Shown here piece by piece: positions 36,171 through 48,289 of a stretch of DNA of 64,000 bases. A model generated the notes under the pieces. That model worked only from the letters and a program-made list of their open reading frames with translations. It searched no databases and was not told the origin of the DNA. The position numbers and the translations under genes were made by a program. Numbering within the stretch: position 1 is the stretch's first letter; the number at the start of each line of letters is the position of its first letter. The stretch spans positions 15,686,169 to 15,750,168 of the forward strand of contig CM067503.1 in the NCBI GenBank assembly GCA_034509495.1. The letters are read 5' to 3'. This stretch comes from Acestrorhynchus altus. Its lineage: Eukaryota > Chordata > Actinopteri > Characiformes > Acestrorhynchidae.

Positions 36171-37252
36171 GATACATGAGAGGTATTTGATATTTTAAAC
36201 ATCTTAAAAGCCACACTACTTTTATTTGCTTTGCAATTTAGTCAGTTATTTCATATTGCAATATATACAATACAAGCACTAATGTGTGATTTTTGCTTCT
36301 CTTGTTAAGACCATCAAAACACAATTTACTATTTACTGTTTATTTATTGATTTGTTTTTAACACTCAATATATTTTCTTTTATTATATGGTTCTGATTCT
36401 GAGATGTTCAGTCCACATTGTTATACAAAAAATTGCAGGGTAGGATAATTAATGCAGCATAATGTGTGAATTTGAAGCTGTTTAAAGTACTAAATGCTAC
36501 AGAATGTTGCTTTAACATGCATATGAGTTTAGTAGCATGTCAATTTTGATTGAGTAAGGCCACACACCCTTACAAAAGATGGTGTTATAATGTGTTCTTT
36601 GGTTCTACACGTCTCCAAATCTCTTTTACAAACACAGTTCTATCAGGTTTTTCTATGGCATTACAGAAATGTCCATTTGGGAACTTGAAAAACATTATGT
36701 ATATATGAATACTGTCCTTACACTGTTATTGTTACTGTTATTACTTTGTAATAATTCTCATTTAGCAATTACATGTGAAACAAAGACATTCTTCAATCCA
36801 GAAGTCCAGAACCATGTGCAGTTCAATGGTGTTTAAGGAGGACAAGCAAAATAAAGAGTTTTGAAATTGTCAAAGAAACATGAAATGTGACTTTTTTTTG
36901 GGACATAAATATAATAAGTGCATCTCAGGTAAAATGAATAAAACACAAGACACACTGAAAGGTTGCATGTCTTATGGGTCTTAAAATGATCTACACCAAC
37001 ATCTTCACTAACTCCCCTTTTCATTCCGTCAAAAGAGAACAGTGGGACGTAATGACATTCGAAGACTTGCAATTGTCAGCCACTCTAACAAAATAAAACT
37101 GTGCTGTAAAGCGTCCTCTTGATGACGGCCTGATGCACTCAACCTTCAGCACAATACATGCTGTCATTGCTCCATTGCATCTGCACACTGAGGTTACTCT
37201 GTTCCTGAGTGACTGGACTAGATACATAAAGCACTCAGCAAGAGAAAGACAG

Positions 37253-37255
<3 letters not shown>

Positions 37256-37318
<63 letters not shown>
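37256..37318. repeat. (GA)n microsatellite, about 63 bp
   Basis: Perfect GA array, a homopurine-homopyrimidine mirror repeat capable of triplex (H-DNA) formation. Confidence 0.97.
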
Positions 37319-37320
<2 letters not shown>

Positions 37321-37446
37321 GGAGGGAGGCTGACCTTTGGTAAGCTCCTGTTTACACTCAGGGTATGTGAGTGTATATTGATGCTTCTTAAAGTGAGAGT
37401 TTTGTGTGGATGCGTGTTTGCGTATGCAAGAGTTTAAATGTGCTTG

Positions 37447-37449
<3 letters not shown>

Positions 37450-37494
<45 letters not shown>
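37450..37494. repeat. (GT)n microsatellite, about 45 bp
   Basis: Perfect GT array 130 bp from the GA array. Confidence 0.97.
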
Positions 37495-37500
<6 letters not shown>

Positions 37501-38399
37501 ACAGTGTATAGAATCTCTGAGGGTGTATATATAATGCCCCACTTTTACAGGTGCCACAACAGTGGCTGCATGCTTATTATCTAGCTCCCTCTGCATGCTC
37601 CTGTCAAGCACACAGCCGCAGGATTGTAAGGCAGCGCTTGCCTTTATTTGTCACTTTGTTTGTGAGATCAAAGGAAAAATAAATGTGTGTTTGTCAGGAG
37701 CCTTTCAACAAAAGGACCATCTTCCATTGCTAAACTATGCAAAACTACAGAAGCTGGGGCCTACTGTCAAAATAAGTCACTTTTTTTTAGGGGAGATTTA
37801 GTACAATTGATAATCTCATGCCTAAATATCACATTCCGTACAGTTTTATATAGCATCTTTCCATTGAAATACAGTGACTACTGTTATAGATATGAAATGA
37901 TCCTTACCATCTTGGAAATAATTTCCATTAACCTCTATGGTTAAGATATAATGGTTCAAAATACTGACAGAAAAAATGTCACAAATTAATTAAGGTTGTT
38001 AAACTAATTAATCATTGATAATACGCACTGTAATTTCTTTCTAAATGTTTCTCATCATTAGCACAAATGGTTTATCATGGATATATGCTTCAGTAATTTC
38101 AATTAATGATTTCAAAAGTTAACCTTTTTCGCAAGTGAGATCTGTCTGTATCTGCACTGTGTGAGTTCTTTTGGTTTGAGTGCAGCCGTGCACTTACCTA
38201 ACAGCCTAAAGCTAAAAATGCACACTAAATGAGCACCACAGTAACTTTCTGACACCTGTAGGTTCTGCACTATTTAAGATGTAATGGAAAATTTCAGGCA
38301 CAGAATAACTCGTGAGTGGAGCGGTCAGCTGTCAGAAACCGGCCATTTCTGAGTTTAATGTCAAAAATATTATACTGAGGTTCTGTGACAAGATCAAAT

Positions 38400-41330
38400 T
38401 AATAAAATCAACTTTATTGTTGCATCACATTACCAAGGTGTGTGCGAGTGAAACAGGTGCAAGTCTCTCATAGCAGTAAAACAGATGCATATAAAACACA
38501 GGAGAACAAAAATATCAATACATAGGTTATATAAATAGACTATATACACATTAACTTACACTAAACATACATTATTGCACTGAAACATAGAATATTGCTC
38601 TGTAGAAGTTCTGTGTATGGATGTCTTTGATGGATGCAGTGGGTGTAGTCTAACTGAGCTGCTGGTACTGCTCCTGCAGTGAGTAAAGTACAGGTGCAGA
38701 AAGAGTTTATGTAGAGGTATGATGGTGTGATGAGGCAGGTGTGATGAGTTGTGACTGGCTGTGGACTGGAACACTGTGCTTCCACCTGTTTAGCAGCCTT
38801 GTGGCTGTAGAGTCCTCTACAATCCTCCTTGTCCTCCTCAGACAGTGGCTGGTGTATAAATCCAGAAGACCTGAACCCCATTGAGATTTCCTCTTTAGAG
38901 CGGTAAGGTTCCCATACCAGGTGGTGATGCGATGCAACCCACCAGGATGCTCCCAACAGTGCAGGTGTACATTGTGGGGATTCAGACCAAACCTCTTTAT
39001 CCTCCTGAGTTAGAAGAGGTGCTGTTGTGCCTTCTTCACCATGTATTCGGTGTGTTCTGACCATGTAAGCTCCTTAAGAGATCTAAACACAGATGAACTT
39101 GATGCTGCTGAACCTCTCCACAGTGGTCCCATTGAAAGAGATAGGGAAGTGCACTCTATGCTGCTTCCTGAAGTCCACTATCAGCTCCTTCATCTTGCTG
39201 ACGTTTAGAGAGAGGCTGTTGGCACCAGTGTGTCATGAGGTTAACCGCCTCTGTGTAGGCTGCCTCATCGTCATTAGAGATCAGGCCTATGATTGTTGTG
39301 TAATCAACAAATTTAATGATGACGTTGTAGCTGGGTCTGGCTATGCAGTCCTGTACAGGGAACACAGGAGTAGGCTGGGGAAAAAAAGCCCTTAGGGGCA
39401 CCATTGTTGAAGGTCAGTGAGGAAAATGTGTTTCTGCACATCCTCACCACCTGCTAAAGGCCCGTTAGGATGTTTTGGATCCAGCTGCACAGAGAACTCT
39501 TCAGACCAAGATACTGGAGCTTCATGTCTTGCCTCAGAGGATGGATGGTGTTTAATGCTGAACTGTAGTCCACAAACAGCATTCTGATGTGTTCTTGTCC
39601 AGGTGGGACAGAGAGGTGTGCATAGTGAGGTTTTACAATTGCATTTTCAGTGAATCAGTGAGGAGCAGATGAAGTCTCTGACCAGCCTCTCAAAGCATTT
39701 TCTTATGGGCAACTGGGCGCCAGTCATTTAAGGAAGTGATATTGCCTGTTTCTGGAACAAGGATGATGGTGGCCAGTTTGAAGCATGCTGGCATGACTGA
39801 GAGGGAGAGAGGTGTTGAAAATGCCTGTGATGACTCTGTGATGATCTGCACATATTTAAGCACACGCCAGAGAACGTCATCCAGGCTCAGCTGGTTGTTG
39901 ACCCGCTTAAAGTATCTCCACAAGTCAGCTACAGAGTGGGAAGGTGGGTTGGACTCAATGGAGGACTTGGAAATGAGTGTAGAATGAGTTTAGCTCATCT
40001 GGAAGCATTGCACTGGTGCTGCTTAGGGAGTGAGAATTCCCCTAAAGTCTTTTATCGTGCCACATGTTTCTGACACTGGTGGTGTTAAACTGTGCTTCCA
40101 CTTTGACTCTGCACTCACGTTTTGCTGCTTTTATGGTCTTAAGAACAGCATAGCTGGCTTTTTTTATTCTGCGCCATGTTTCCAGACTTGGAAAGCAGTT
40201 GTATGTGCATCCAGGCCTGTGTTAATTTCACATTTAAGCCATGGCGTCTGGTTGGGGTAAAGACAAACCCTTTGGGGGCAGAACACCCTCTACACACTTT
40301 CTGAATAATCCAGTGACCAAATCAGCATATTCATCAATGCTGTTAGACGAATAATGGAACATATCCCAGTCCACATGGTCAAAACTGTCCTGGAACACAG
40401 ATTCTGACTGGTCTGACCAGCAGTGATCCTCCTTGATGGGATGATCCCATTTCAGTGGGCAGGCGCAGGACGGAGGAGTGATCTGATTTGCCAAATGGAG
40501 GTTGGGGGAGGGCTTTGTACACCTCCTGAAAGGTGGTGTAACAGTGGTCCGGTGTTTATGTTTTCCTCATGGTACACGTGATGTGTTGAAAAAACTTTGG
40601 AGCAACTTTCTTCAGCTTAATTGAACTCCCCAATGATAACGAATGCAGCCACCATTTGCTGTTTATTGATCACCTCACACAGCTTCTTGAGTGCCAGGTC
40701 TGTGTCACCCAGTGGATTTATGTACACAACTGCAGCCACAACCCCTGACATCTTCCTGGGAGGCCAGACTGGTCTGCACGAGATGATCAGATATTCCAAG
40801 GAGCAGAAAGACTTAATAAAGTGTACATTCCTCCAATCATACCAGGCATTGTTGATCAGAAAACATACATCTCCTACTTTACTCTTCCCTGTCCGCATGG
40901 AACAGAGAGAACCTAGCAGGCTTTGTTACGGTTCTCTGCCGACATCCAGGTCTCTACAAGGCAGATAATACAGTAGTCACTTGTCTCTCGTTGGAAAGAA
41001 ATTTGTGCCTGAAGTTCAATCATTTTGTTGTCCAGTGGCTGTACATTAGCCATGCTTGGTAGAAGTGGGCGATGAGTTTGCAGTCTCAGTCTGACCAGAA
41101 CACTGGCCTCCTGCCTCTTTTCCAGTGTCTCTGGTAGGCGTGCAGCTGGGCAGCCCAGATGAATAGGGCTGCTTTTGTGTTTTTAAAAAAGTTGTGAGTG
41201 ACAGTGAGTGACTGTCAATCTAATTAGTAATAGTGTTTGCTGGTCATAGATGAGGGTGCTGAGAACAAAAAACTATGAAAACTAGAGGGAGCTCTCAACA
41301 CAGCAGCCATGCTCGGTACCGTCTTGCTTG
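38400..41330 (-). mobile_element. Nearly complete but inactivated Rex1-like LINE ORF2
   Basis: On the minus strand, from high to low coordinates, an endonuclease-reverse transcriptase protein can be followed. LPSMANVQPLDNKMIELQAQ (about 41065-41005) opens the apurinic-type endonuclease. CLVETWMS follows. GDVCFLINNAW comes at about 40880-40845, VVYINPLGDTD at about 40733-40701, and AFVIIGEFN at about 40645-40618. The linker has SVFQDSFDHVDWDMFHYSSN (about 40410-40350) and FRKCVEGVLPPKG. RT pieces include FKLATIILVPETGNITSLND (about 39780-39725) and FVDYTTIIGLIS (about 39325-39290). In that last piece the catalytic FADD box has become FVDY. C-terminal pieces RITTWYGNLTALKR and LRRTRRIVEDS (about 38935-38810) complete it. 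The 3' end reads GCAACAATAAAGTTGATTTT near 38400. Several frameshifts and stops show it is dead. It is the longest transposon relic here. Confidence 0.82.
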
Positions 41331-41991
41331 GTTAGCAGACACAGCTGGCAAAGTGACAGTTTTAGCGAACAACAAAGGAAACATCAATGAAAATGAAAAG
41401 AATAAAGAGAGATGAAAACATTATCTGAGTCACCCACTCTTCATGTGACAGCAGAGAGGAGGATGAGGATGAGGAGGAGGAGGAGGAGAAGGGACAACTG
41501 CACAGTATAGATATATATCTTCACGAAAGGTTTTACAGATCATGAAGTGCAGCCAGGTGTTAATGAACTATGTGAAATCTAGAATTGACTAGATGGAACA
41601 GCCATCATTTGGATATGAAGAAAATGATAAATGAAGGAATGAGCAATGAAGAAAAAAACAAAAAACAATTGTTTCTGCCAGAGTACATATGCCCCAATTA
41701 TAATTTTAGAGCTGTAAAGTAATCTGCAATAAAGTATAATAAGATAATAATGTCATATAATAATTTATTATATAGATCGTAACATAATCTTGTAGAAATG
41801 CAAGTTAAGATATTTTATAAATGATACCCAGGCTTTGCATGAAAGACACTGAACTCAGGTTTTCAAAATATATTTTGAAAACAAATATAATGATATATTA
41901 TAATATATTTTGAGTTACAAATTAAAAGTTTTCCTTTTTGTTCACTTATGATTTTCACATATTTCCAGTGGTTCATCCTCAACTTTCATAC
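41331..41991. other. Intronic stretch next to exon 4 donor
   Basis: Contains a short GAGGATGAGGAGGAGGAGG purine run (41456-41490); 41640-41940 is very AT-rich. It has no other feature. Confidence 0.5.
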
Positions 41992-42111
41992 CTGTCTTGG
42001 GCTCCACAGAGAAGTATGGCTGTCCATGGATGATGCTGTACACAACTCTTGCACTGTGGCCATATGTGGGGTCATCAGCATCTGTCGCTGCCACCTGGAC
42101 CACTGTGGTGC
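41992..42111 (-). CDS. cdh7: Type II cadherin (cdh7-like) internal exon 4, start of EC2
   Basis: This 120-bp exon begins the second extracellular repeat. It reads (G)TTVVQVAATDADDPTYG, then SARVVYSI, then QPYFSVEPKTG, with the last glycine codon split over the next junction. DADDPTYG carries EC2 acidic calcium ligands completing the EC1-EC2 site started by DINDNEP in the preceding exon. The acceptor is ccacag, ending at 42112; the donor is gtatga from 41991. Phase 1-1 joins the flanking exons in frame. 120 bp is the expected length for this exon in type II cadherins. GHSARVV and IIHGQPYF differ slightly from the GNSARVV and ILQGQPYF I recall from mammals, consistent with a fish orthologue. 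About 14 kb of intron separates it from exon 3 and about 39 kb from exon 5. Confidence 0.93.
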
Positions 42112-42149
42112 CTGTGGAAAAGAAAGAAATAGACATAAAAATGCTCAAT

Positions 42150-42840
42150 GGTTACCATGGTGATTGGGTATGCTCTCTGAGTGATGAACAAAAGTGATGC
42201 TGAGCAGACCATGCCATTTGCGCGGGCGCAGAAGGGTAGCAGGCTCTACATGTTGGCGCTATCATTTCAGGACAAAGAATGGGGCCTGCCCAGCTAAACT
42301 CCATAGGGGTTTTTATGTTTGCTGACGTGAGGTTATTTGTGTTCGGCTGATCGTGCAGACATTGCATCATGAACCCTATTTTAAGCTGACGCCTGGTTTC
42401 TGCCTTTTTGACAAAAGCACAATTAGCAACGGTTCCCAACATAAATGCAACCTTAGAGTAATAACCATGGTTCTTCCCTACCAGGCACCATTGGCTTTCA
42501 CTGCCTGATGAAAAGCTCCTTTATGTTTGCATATTTCAAGTTGATAGTGATGCTGAGCTGCTTTTTCTCCCACCACAGTTTCAGATCGCGCAACATAAAT
42601 GAGACAGTTGCTTTAAAAGTGAACGATATATTACTTTATGGCAAACCCTCCTCCCCTTCCATTCAAAGAGGTCTGTATGCAATGCTTGTATTTTACAGGC
42701 CTTTCACCAAATGAATTGAGACTGAGAAGAGAAGACACAAAACCTCTGCTTCTGCCATAAATGCCATCATGGCCTGGGCCACCTGCAGATTTGTGGTGCC
42801 AGAGATATATCCAGCTCTAAAAGGCCTATTATGAGCAATA
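42150..42840. promoter_or_regulatory. Candidate conserved non-coding element just upstream of exon 4
   Basis: About 690 bp of unique-looking moderate-GC sequence begins 40 bp upstream of the exon 4 acceptor. It contains a GCGCGGGCGCAG patch (42219-42230), a POU/octamer-like TTTGCATATTT near 42525, and ATAAATGCAACC near 42442. No transposon trace or simple repeat is present. Function is inferred only from composition and position. Confidence 0.35.
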
Positions 42841-43668
42841 TGCAATATTTTCTTTTTTCTAAACAAACAAGTGTGAAGTAAAACAAATTTTACCCAGGTG
42901 ATTAAAATGAGCTCTTGAGGTAAGTCTTCCTGTAATAGGCAGCACTATTTGGCAGTTAGAGTTGGCAAGAGGCACTATTACAAAAATGTTCAGTGCAAGT
43001 TTATAAAACTGTGTCCTTGTAGAAATGTCTTAAGATGAATTTATTTAAACTTAGAAGATGCTGCTGCTAAGAGATTACTACAAAACTGTGTACCACATAT
43101 GGTAAATATCAATAGGTTTCAATTGATTAAACAGTACCGCAGAAAGTATGAAATATACCATATTTAAAATGGCTGTCGAAGTAAACCTGATAAAAGCTAC
43201 TTTCCAGGTTGGAGCATTGCCCCATTACTTCACCCAAACACTTCACTGTCTGCATTGCAGTGACCAAAAAAAATATGTTCTGTTGCCAGAAACCGTTAAT
43301 ATTGGAAGTGTCAAAAAGGAACAGAACTACTCTGATGATTGCTGACACAGAATTATTAACAGTACATCTGAGAGTATACATGCTGTAAATTGATATAATA
43401 CACTGACCTGTCTGACTGACAGATTTATGTAATGAATTGAGATAAATATTTATTACTTTACTCAGAGAGCTGAGTAAAGTAATGTTTGGATAAGCTACTT
43501 CAGAGAATTGCATGTAATAATACAGGTCAGTTGCACCTAACAATGCTAACTATCTAACACTAATGTAGTGACAAATTAACTCGTGTGTGCTCATTACAAA
43601 AAAATTGGACAATAAATTCATTTATTGTCCGATAAATGACATTACAATGAATTCATTTGTCCTTGCAG

Positions 43669-43776
43669 GCTGTCCTCTGCAAGAATAGGGATATATAATG
43701 GAGCATAAGGGTCCATTGTGTATAAGGCTCATAAACACATTTTGTCAAACATTTGATTGCAAGATTACTAATTCAT
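43669..43776 (+). repeat. Unassigned intronic repeat (copy 1 of a pair)
   Basis: Nearly identical to 46951-47079 over GGCTGTCCTCTGCAAGAATA, the following GGGATATATAATGGA step, AAGGGTCCATTGTGTATAAG and CAAACATTTGATTGCAAGAT. A GGACCATAAGGGTCC-like palindrome is contained. Outside the block the flanks diverge. Confidence 0.8.
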
Positions 43777-44070
43777 TAATCATAACAATTGACTGTTCTC
43801 ATAGCAGCCAATCATTAAGAACTGAATTTTAGTTAATAGGTTTACAATTTTGCGATCAAGAATCTACTTTTCATAAAGCACCACATATCAGGGTACATTT
43901 CTAACACCATCACAGCCCCCAGAAACAGGAGTGTAATGGAGGGACTGAGTCAGGCTGCATGTGAGTAAGGCTTTCCATTTCTCATCATCAGGACAGATAG
44001 GGGTCAGGAAACAAGCAAACAAGAGCAGTGAAGGCATATCTAAAATCCAGGTCATTAGCACAGAAAAGGC

Positions 44071-44091
44071 AAAAAAAAAAAAAAAAAAAAA
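44071..44091. repeat. Poly(A) run, 21 bp
   Basis: Homopolymer inside otherwise unremarkable DNA (43777-44780). Confidence 0.95.
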
Positions 44092-44789
44092 GCTTAGAAC
44101 TCAGGTTAAACACACAGAAACTTCACACAGAGCACCTTAAACTGAGGTGCCAAAAAGAGTCCCAATTAGTCCTCATGAGCTGCAGCTGTTGGTGAGATGG
44201 GTGAGGGGCAGGATTTAGCCGAAGCCCAGTGGAACACATGGCTTCTGTATGTGCTTTTCCACCTGCAGCCATCATCATACAGAGTCTAATAACTGTTCTA
44301 GCAAAATGCCACTGCTATAGCAAGAAGAATGTATAGAATACCCACAGTGCATAGTATGTTTAGACGGGTATGTGACGTGTATTGAGATCTTTGTCTCAAT
44401 ACAATCCTGTCTCTGTGGTCTACAGACAGTTCCTTAGACTTCACGGCTTGGTTTGTCAATGTAGGGTATTGAGTGTAGAATTTTGAGGGGAAAAATGAAT
44501 ATAATCCATTTTGGAATAAGGCTATAACATAACAAATGTGCAAAAAGTAAAGTGCTGTGAATACTGTCTGGATGCACTGTATGTTCAGTTCAATCAAAAC
44601 TCAAAGAAACAAAGTCTAAGCATTATAAATAGAAAACTGGGAGCCATACATTTTTGTTGATGGTACAGCATGGGAAAAAAAAAAACTAAATTACAACAAC
44701 GGTATATATATCCCAGTATCAGCAGGTGCAGCTGTCTTCCTAATCATTCTTTTCTACCCTTTGTGTCACTTCTAATTTGTCCATCTTCA

Positions 44790-45060
44790 TTGCCATGATT
44801 GATCAAATTCTACCCATTTTCCATCATTTTGTGCATGCAAGAAAATAGGCCCTGAGATCCGGTCATCAATCCTGCATTGCAGGCGGCCGATTGTCATCTG
44901 ACAGTAATGAAAATAAATATACCCTGACTAATTCTGGGATATGACATGTTTTCATAAACCATCCCCCTAACAGGAGCTGAAATTTGACTGTTATGGACAA
45001 GGAATCTCATTTCCAAAAGAAGAAGGGATGCATAATCATGAAGAAGCATAGATTCAGTAA
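44790..45060. promoter_or_regulatory. Candidate conserved non-coding element
   Basis: Unique-looking block with GCATTGCAGGCGGCCGATTG (44874-44893), followed by TCATCTGACAGTAATGA, a MEIS-like plus homeodomain-like arrangement. There is no repeat signature. Confidence 0.3.
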
Positions 45061-45289
45061 ATTCTTTGGTACGAATTTCTGAGTAACGCTTGTGCTATGG
45101 TTGTTGCTGTTGTTTACATTTTAGAAAGACAATGAGGCAAAGTCAGACTCTTTCAGAATACTCATCTAGGAAAGTTCTGCAAATGACCTTCTGTCTGGAA
45201 ACTGACTCACTGCACCTGCTACCAGTTCATAACAAATTCCTGATGAGCTTTTATTTACCATCTAAAAACAACTTTTTCAAATAGTGAGC

Positions 45290-45421
45290 AACCCTATTTA
45301 AAATACCTAGGGAGCAACTTGCTCAAGGCACTTCAGTCATGTCCTGCCAGCTCAGGGAATCAAACCGGCAACCTTCCAGTCACAAGGGTCATTCCCTAAC
45401 TACCAGGCCACAGTTTCCCCA
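45290..45421 (-). mobile_element. tRNA-derived SINE fragment
   Basis: The minus strand begins GGGGAAACTGTGGCCTGGTA (A box TGGCCTGGTAG) and has a good B box GGTTTGATTCC about 45 bp later. GAAGTGCCTTGAGCAAGTTG follows as the SINE body. Same family and orientation as 16150-16280. Confidence 0.8.
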
Positions 45422-45829
45422 TTTACCAAATTTATCAAAAGAATAAAAAGACATCAGCAGAATAAGACATAACAAAGCAGGAAGATCCTCAAAGAAAAAA
45501 TAACTGCCGCAGATGTTGTACTGATGCTTCATAGCTTTGAAGAGGCAAACACTCATGATGCTGAAGGATCACAGATTCAGATAAAGAGGCTTTTCTGATA
45601 TTATTAACATTACGTGTATATAAAGGTAAAGAAAACAACAAAATGACAACAATTATGTCAATAAACAGGTTAGAGGGATGATTTTAACCCTCTATTACAG
45701 GACTTTTGAGTCTTGCTGAGTATTTAATATCTTAGCCCTATTAAAGTGATTACATTCAAGCAATTTCACACCTGCACTAAATAACCATGGATTATTATTT
45801 GGAAATGAATTAACAAGCAATTATAATTG

Positions 45830-46560
45830 CACTGTCAAAAATCAACGATGAATCTGAAGTGATGAGAACCAATAACCAATGTTAGATATCCCTCATACAT
45901 TTCCCTGTTGGCTGGAGTTCCACTGCAGCCTCAATTCACATTAAGAAGCATTCAAATGTCTTCTGCATTTCCTGTAAATACATCAATTAGAACCAATTTA
46001 GCCTTGATAACAGTGCTGAAAGCCCACAGTGCATTCAGCAGAGCTCTTTAATTTCCCCCAAAGTTCCATAATTAAATGCTCTATTCTGTGCTCAATCTCA
46101 GAAAGAATGAATTAGCCTGAAGCACCACTGGCTGAGAAGGAGATTTTTGGAGATGGATTTAAAGATGCTGGCCTTGCCTTGACAGTACATTCTCCTCACT
46201 TGGTAATACGCCCTTCATCACTTTTGGCCTCGCCACACTTCAAGGCAAAAAAAAGGTGAGATTAGACAACAAGGTCCAGCAGACCACTACTGTCTATGCC
46301 AGCATATGCTGTAGAATGTCTTTGGTCCAGAAGGTCTTGGTTAGTTTGGGCAAGCAACACACCTAATTACTATAATTAATTCAATTCATGATTTCCACTT
46401 AATTGAAGCCATTTATCACCCTACCACAGGGGCCATTAATGATTTAAATGCAGCCATAAAGAGATATCTTGGAGAGGAGAGGCTTGGCCACTTTCCCATA
46501 CCTTACATCTCTATAATAAATTGCCTTACACTTGATATTTGCATTTCTATCTAAATAAAA
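45830..46560. promoter_or_regulatory. Strongest candidate conserved non-coding element
   Basis: About 730 bp without simple repeats or transposon traces. It is rich in homeodomain-type cores: TAATTA at 46364-46369 and 46373-46378, TTAATTG near 46399, CCATTAAT at 46433-46440, plus CTTTAATTTCC and ATAATTAAATG near 46050-46075. Dense clusters of this type are typical of vertebrate developmental enhancers, and type II cadherins are patterned in the nervous system. Enhancer activity is inference. Confidence 0.4.
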
Positions 46561-46860
46561 ATGATATATGAGTCATGGGAAGAAGTGATATGATGATGTC
46601 TTATTACTAAAGATTTATTGATTTCAATGCATTTGGAAAACAGTATCAAACATTGTATTATTAATTTGCCTATCATTCTCTTCCCTTGCACACTGATCAT
46701 CTTATATGAAACTCCATGGTTAGTAATCATAACTAGACACCTGGATGCAGCATATTAGAGTCAAGGGGTCAATAATAGGGAGAGTCTTATGTTATGCACA
46801 AATTACTGGGCTAGTGTTTTAGTCTGTGGAGCAGATGATACAAATTGGAGCTCACTCTCA

Positions 46861-46893
46861 TTCATTCATTCATTCATTCATTTATTTATTTGG
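46861..46893. repeat. (ATTC)n/(ATTT)n short array
   Basis: TTCATTCATTCATTCATTCA followed by TTTATTTATTT. Confidence 0.9.
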
Positions 46894-46950
46894 CTATTTG
46901 TTTGTGGATTTGGCAGAAAATATTTGATTTCATAATTGAAATTGTGTGTG

Positions 46951-47079
46951 GAAGGCTGTCCTCTGCAAGAATAGGGATATATAATGGACCATAAGGGTCC
47001 ATTGTGTATAAGGCTCATAGTGTGTATAAGGCCATTGTGTATAAGGCTCATCAAACATTTGATTGCAAGATTACTAATG
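46951..47079 (+). repeat. Unassigned intronic repeat (copy 2 of a pair)
   Basis: Matches 43669-43776 but carries an extra internal duplication of the GTGTATAAGGCTCAT segment (about 47008-47051), so this copy is longer. Both copies lie in intron 3 in the same orientation, 3.3 kb apart. Confidence 0.8.
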
Positions 47080-47260
47080 TTTAGATGCTGAAATGACCAT
47101 TCAGAATAATATATAATTCAGAATATTATTTTCACCACAAATGCCATAGGTTTGATCTAGTTCAGTGTTCAGCTGTGAAATGTAGTTTTAGAGATATTGT
47201 CACATGTTGGAACAAAAAGTGCTTTAATCAACTGGAGCAATTTTGCAAAATGGATCATTG

Positions 47261-47264
<4 letters not shown>

Positions 47265-47296
<32 letters not shown>
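47265..47296. repeat. (AT)n microsatellite, 32 bp
   Basis: Perfect AT array. Confidence 0.95.
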
Positions 47297-47298
<2 letters not shown>

Positions 47299-47613
47299 GA
47301 TGAAATTAGATCTAATTAGATTAGATCCAGTTTCCAAAACCAGTAACTATGAATCTCAATGTAAATACCAATTATATTAAAGCAGATTTATGAGCATTAT
47401 CTACACTTAAATCATTTTATTGTTATTGTGATGTATGATGTCTTAATGTTGCCATGCTGACATTTAAAAAATGTACCACAAAGAACTTATAGTGTATATA
47501 GTTATGAATTAATGAGGGAACATGATTCAGGATATTCTGAAAAATCTATAGTGTGACTTATTTATAACTAGTCAGTGTTTTCTAAGTCAATAACAATTTA
47601 CAAACTAGTATGG

Positions 47614-47614
<1 letters not shown>

Positions 47615-47667
<53 letters not shown>
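47615..47667. repeat. (CT)n microsatellite, about 53 bp
   Basis: Perfect CT array. On the transcribed strand it is a GA tract. Confidence 0.97.
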
Positions 47668-47670
<3 letters not shown>

Positions 47671-48289
47671 CAAAATTATTTGAAAAACAGGTGGCAGACC
47701 CCCTGTGGATGACTAGTCAGATAATCCAGATAATGTCATTTTTGCTCTCATGTAAACACTGAGGTAAAGCTGAAATTCAGTAACTGAGAAATGATCTCAT
47801 GAGCCCTTCTCTCATTGCCTGCTGGGAAACAGACACATTTTCCCTTTTCTCTGTGGATAGGTGTCACCAAGGGTACTGTAAAACTGCCTCTCTTGTACAT
47901 TTAGCGCATTTGTACTGTACTTCAGCATTACTCATTCCACCTTAAGTCATGGAAAGTGTTCTGTCTGACCCCAAAATAAAGACGTTGTGATTGATATTAT
48001 TGTAAAATGGCTAAAGATTCCAATATCCTCTAATTTCATCAGATACAATCCATTAAGACATTAACATTTCCAGTTTGAGGTGAACGGTGCTTTGCTGACT
48101 GATCAAAATCTCACTGTGCAATGATAGAGATAACCAGAACTGGTTTAGGGACAGTGTAATTGTTTTTTTTAGTCTGCTTACTGGGGAATGTGTTGCATCT
48201 TCTGGACCTAGACTGGCATTCATGTCTCCAAAAATAGCTGCTACCTGCACTATTATATTAATATAGTATTTTTATGCTAAAACTATGCA

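Larger units (their letters stand above)
36171..38399. other. Intronic stretch with GA and GT arrays
   Basis: AT-rich except for 37040-37640, where a GA and a GT array lie close together. No gene or transposon is recognised. Confidence 0.45.
2961..41991 (-). other. Intron 4 of the cadherin gene, about 39 kb
   Basis: It is bounded by a gtatga donor at 41991 and a ttctgcag acceptor at 2961. It is filled with LINE, Tc1-like, MITE, SINE and LTR-element remnants and many simple repeats, each listed separately. No additional cadherin exon or embedded gene with credible coding structure was found on either strand. Confidence 0.85.

Noticed and set aside
37021..37611. A 196-codon minus-strand frame
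   Set aside because: Most of it is a translated CA array and a translated TC array; the remainder has no recognisable similarity.
38561..39064. A 167-codon minus-strand frame as a host gene
   Set aside because: Frame-shifted 3' portion of the LINE at 38400-41330.
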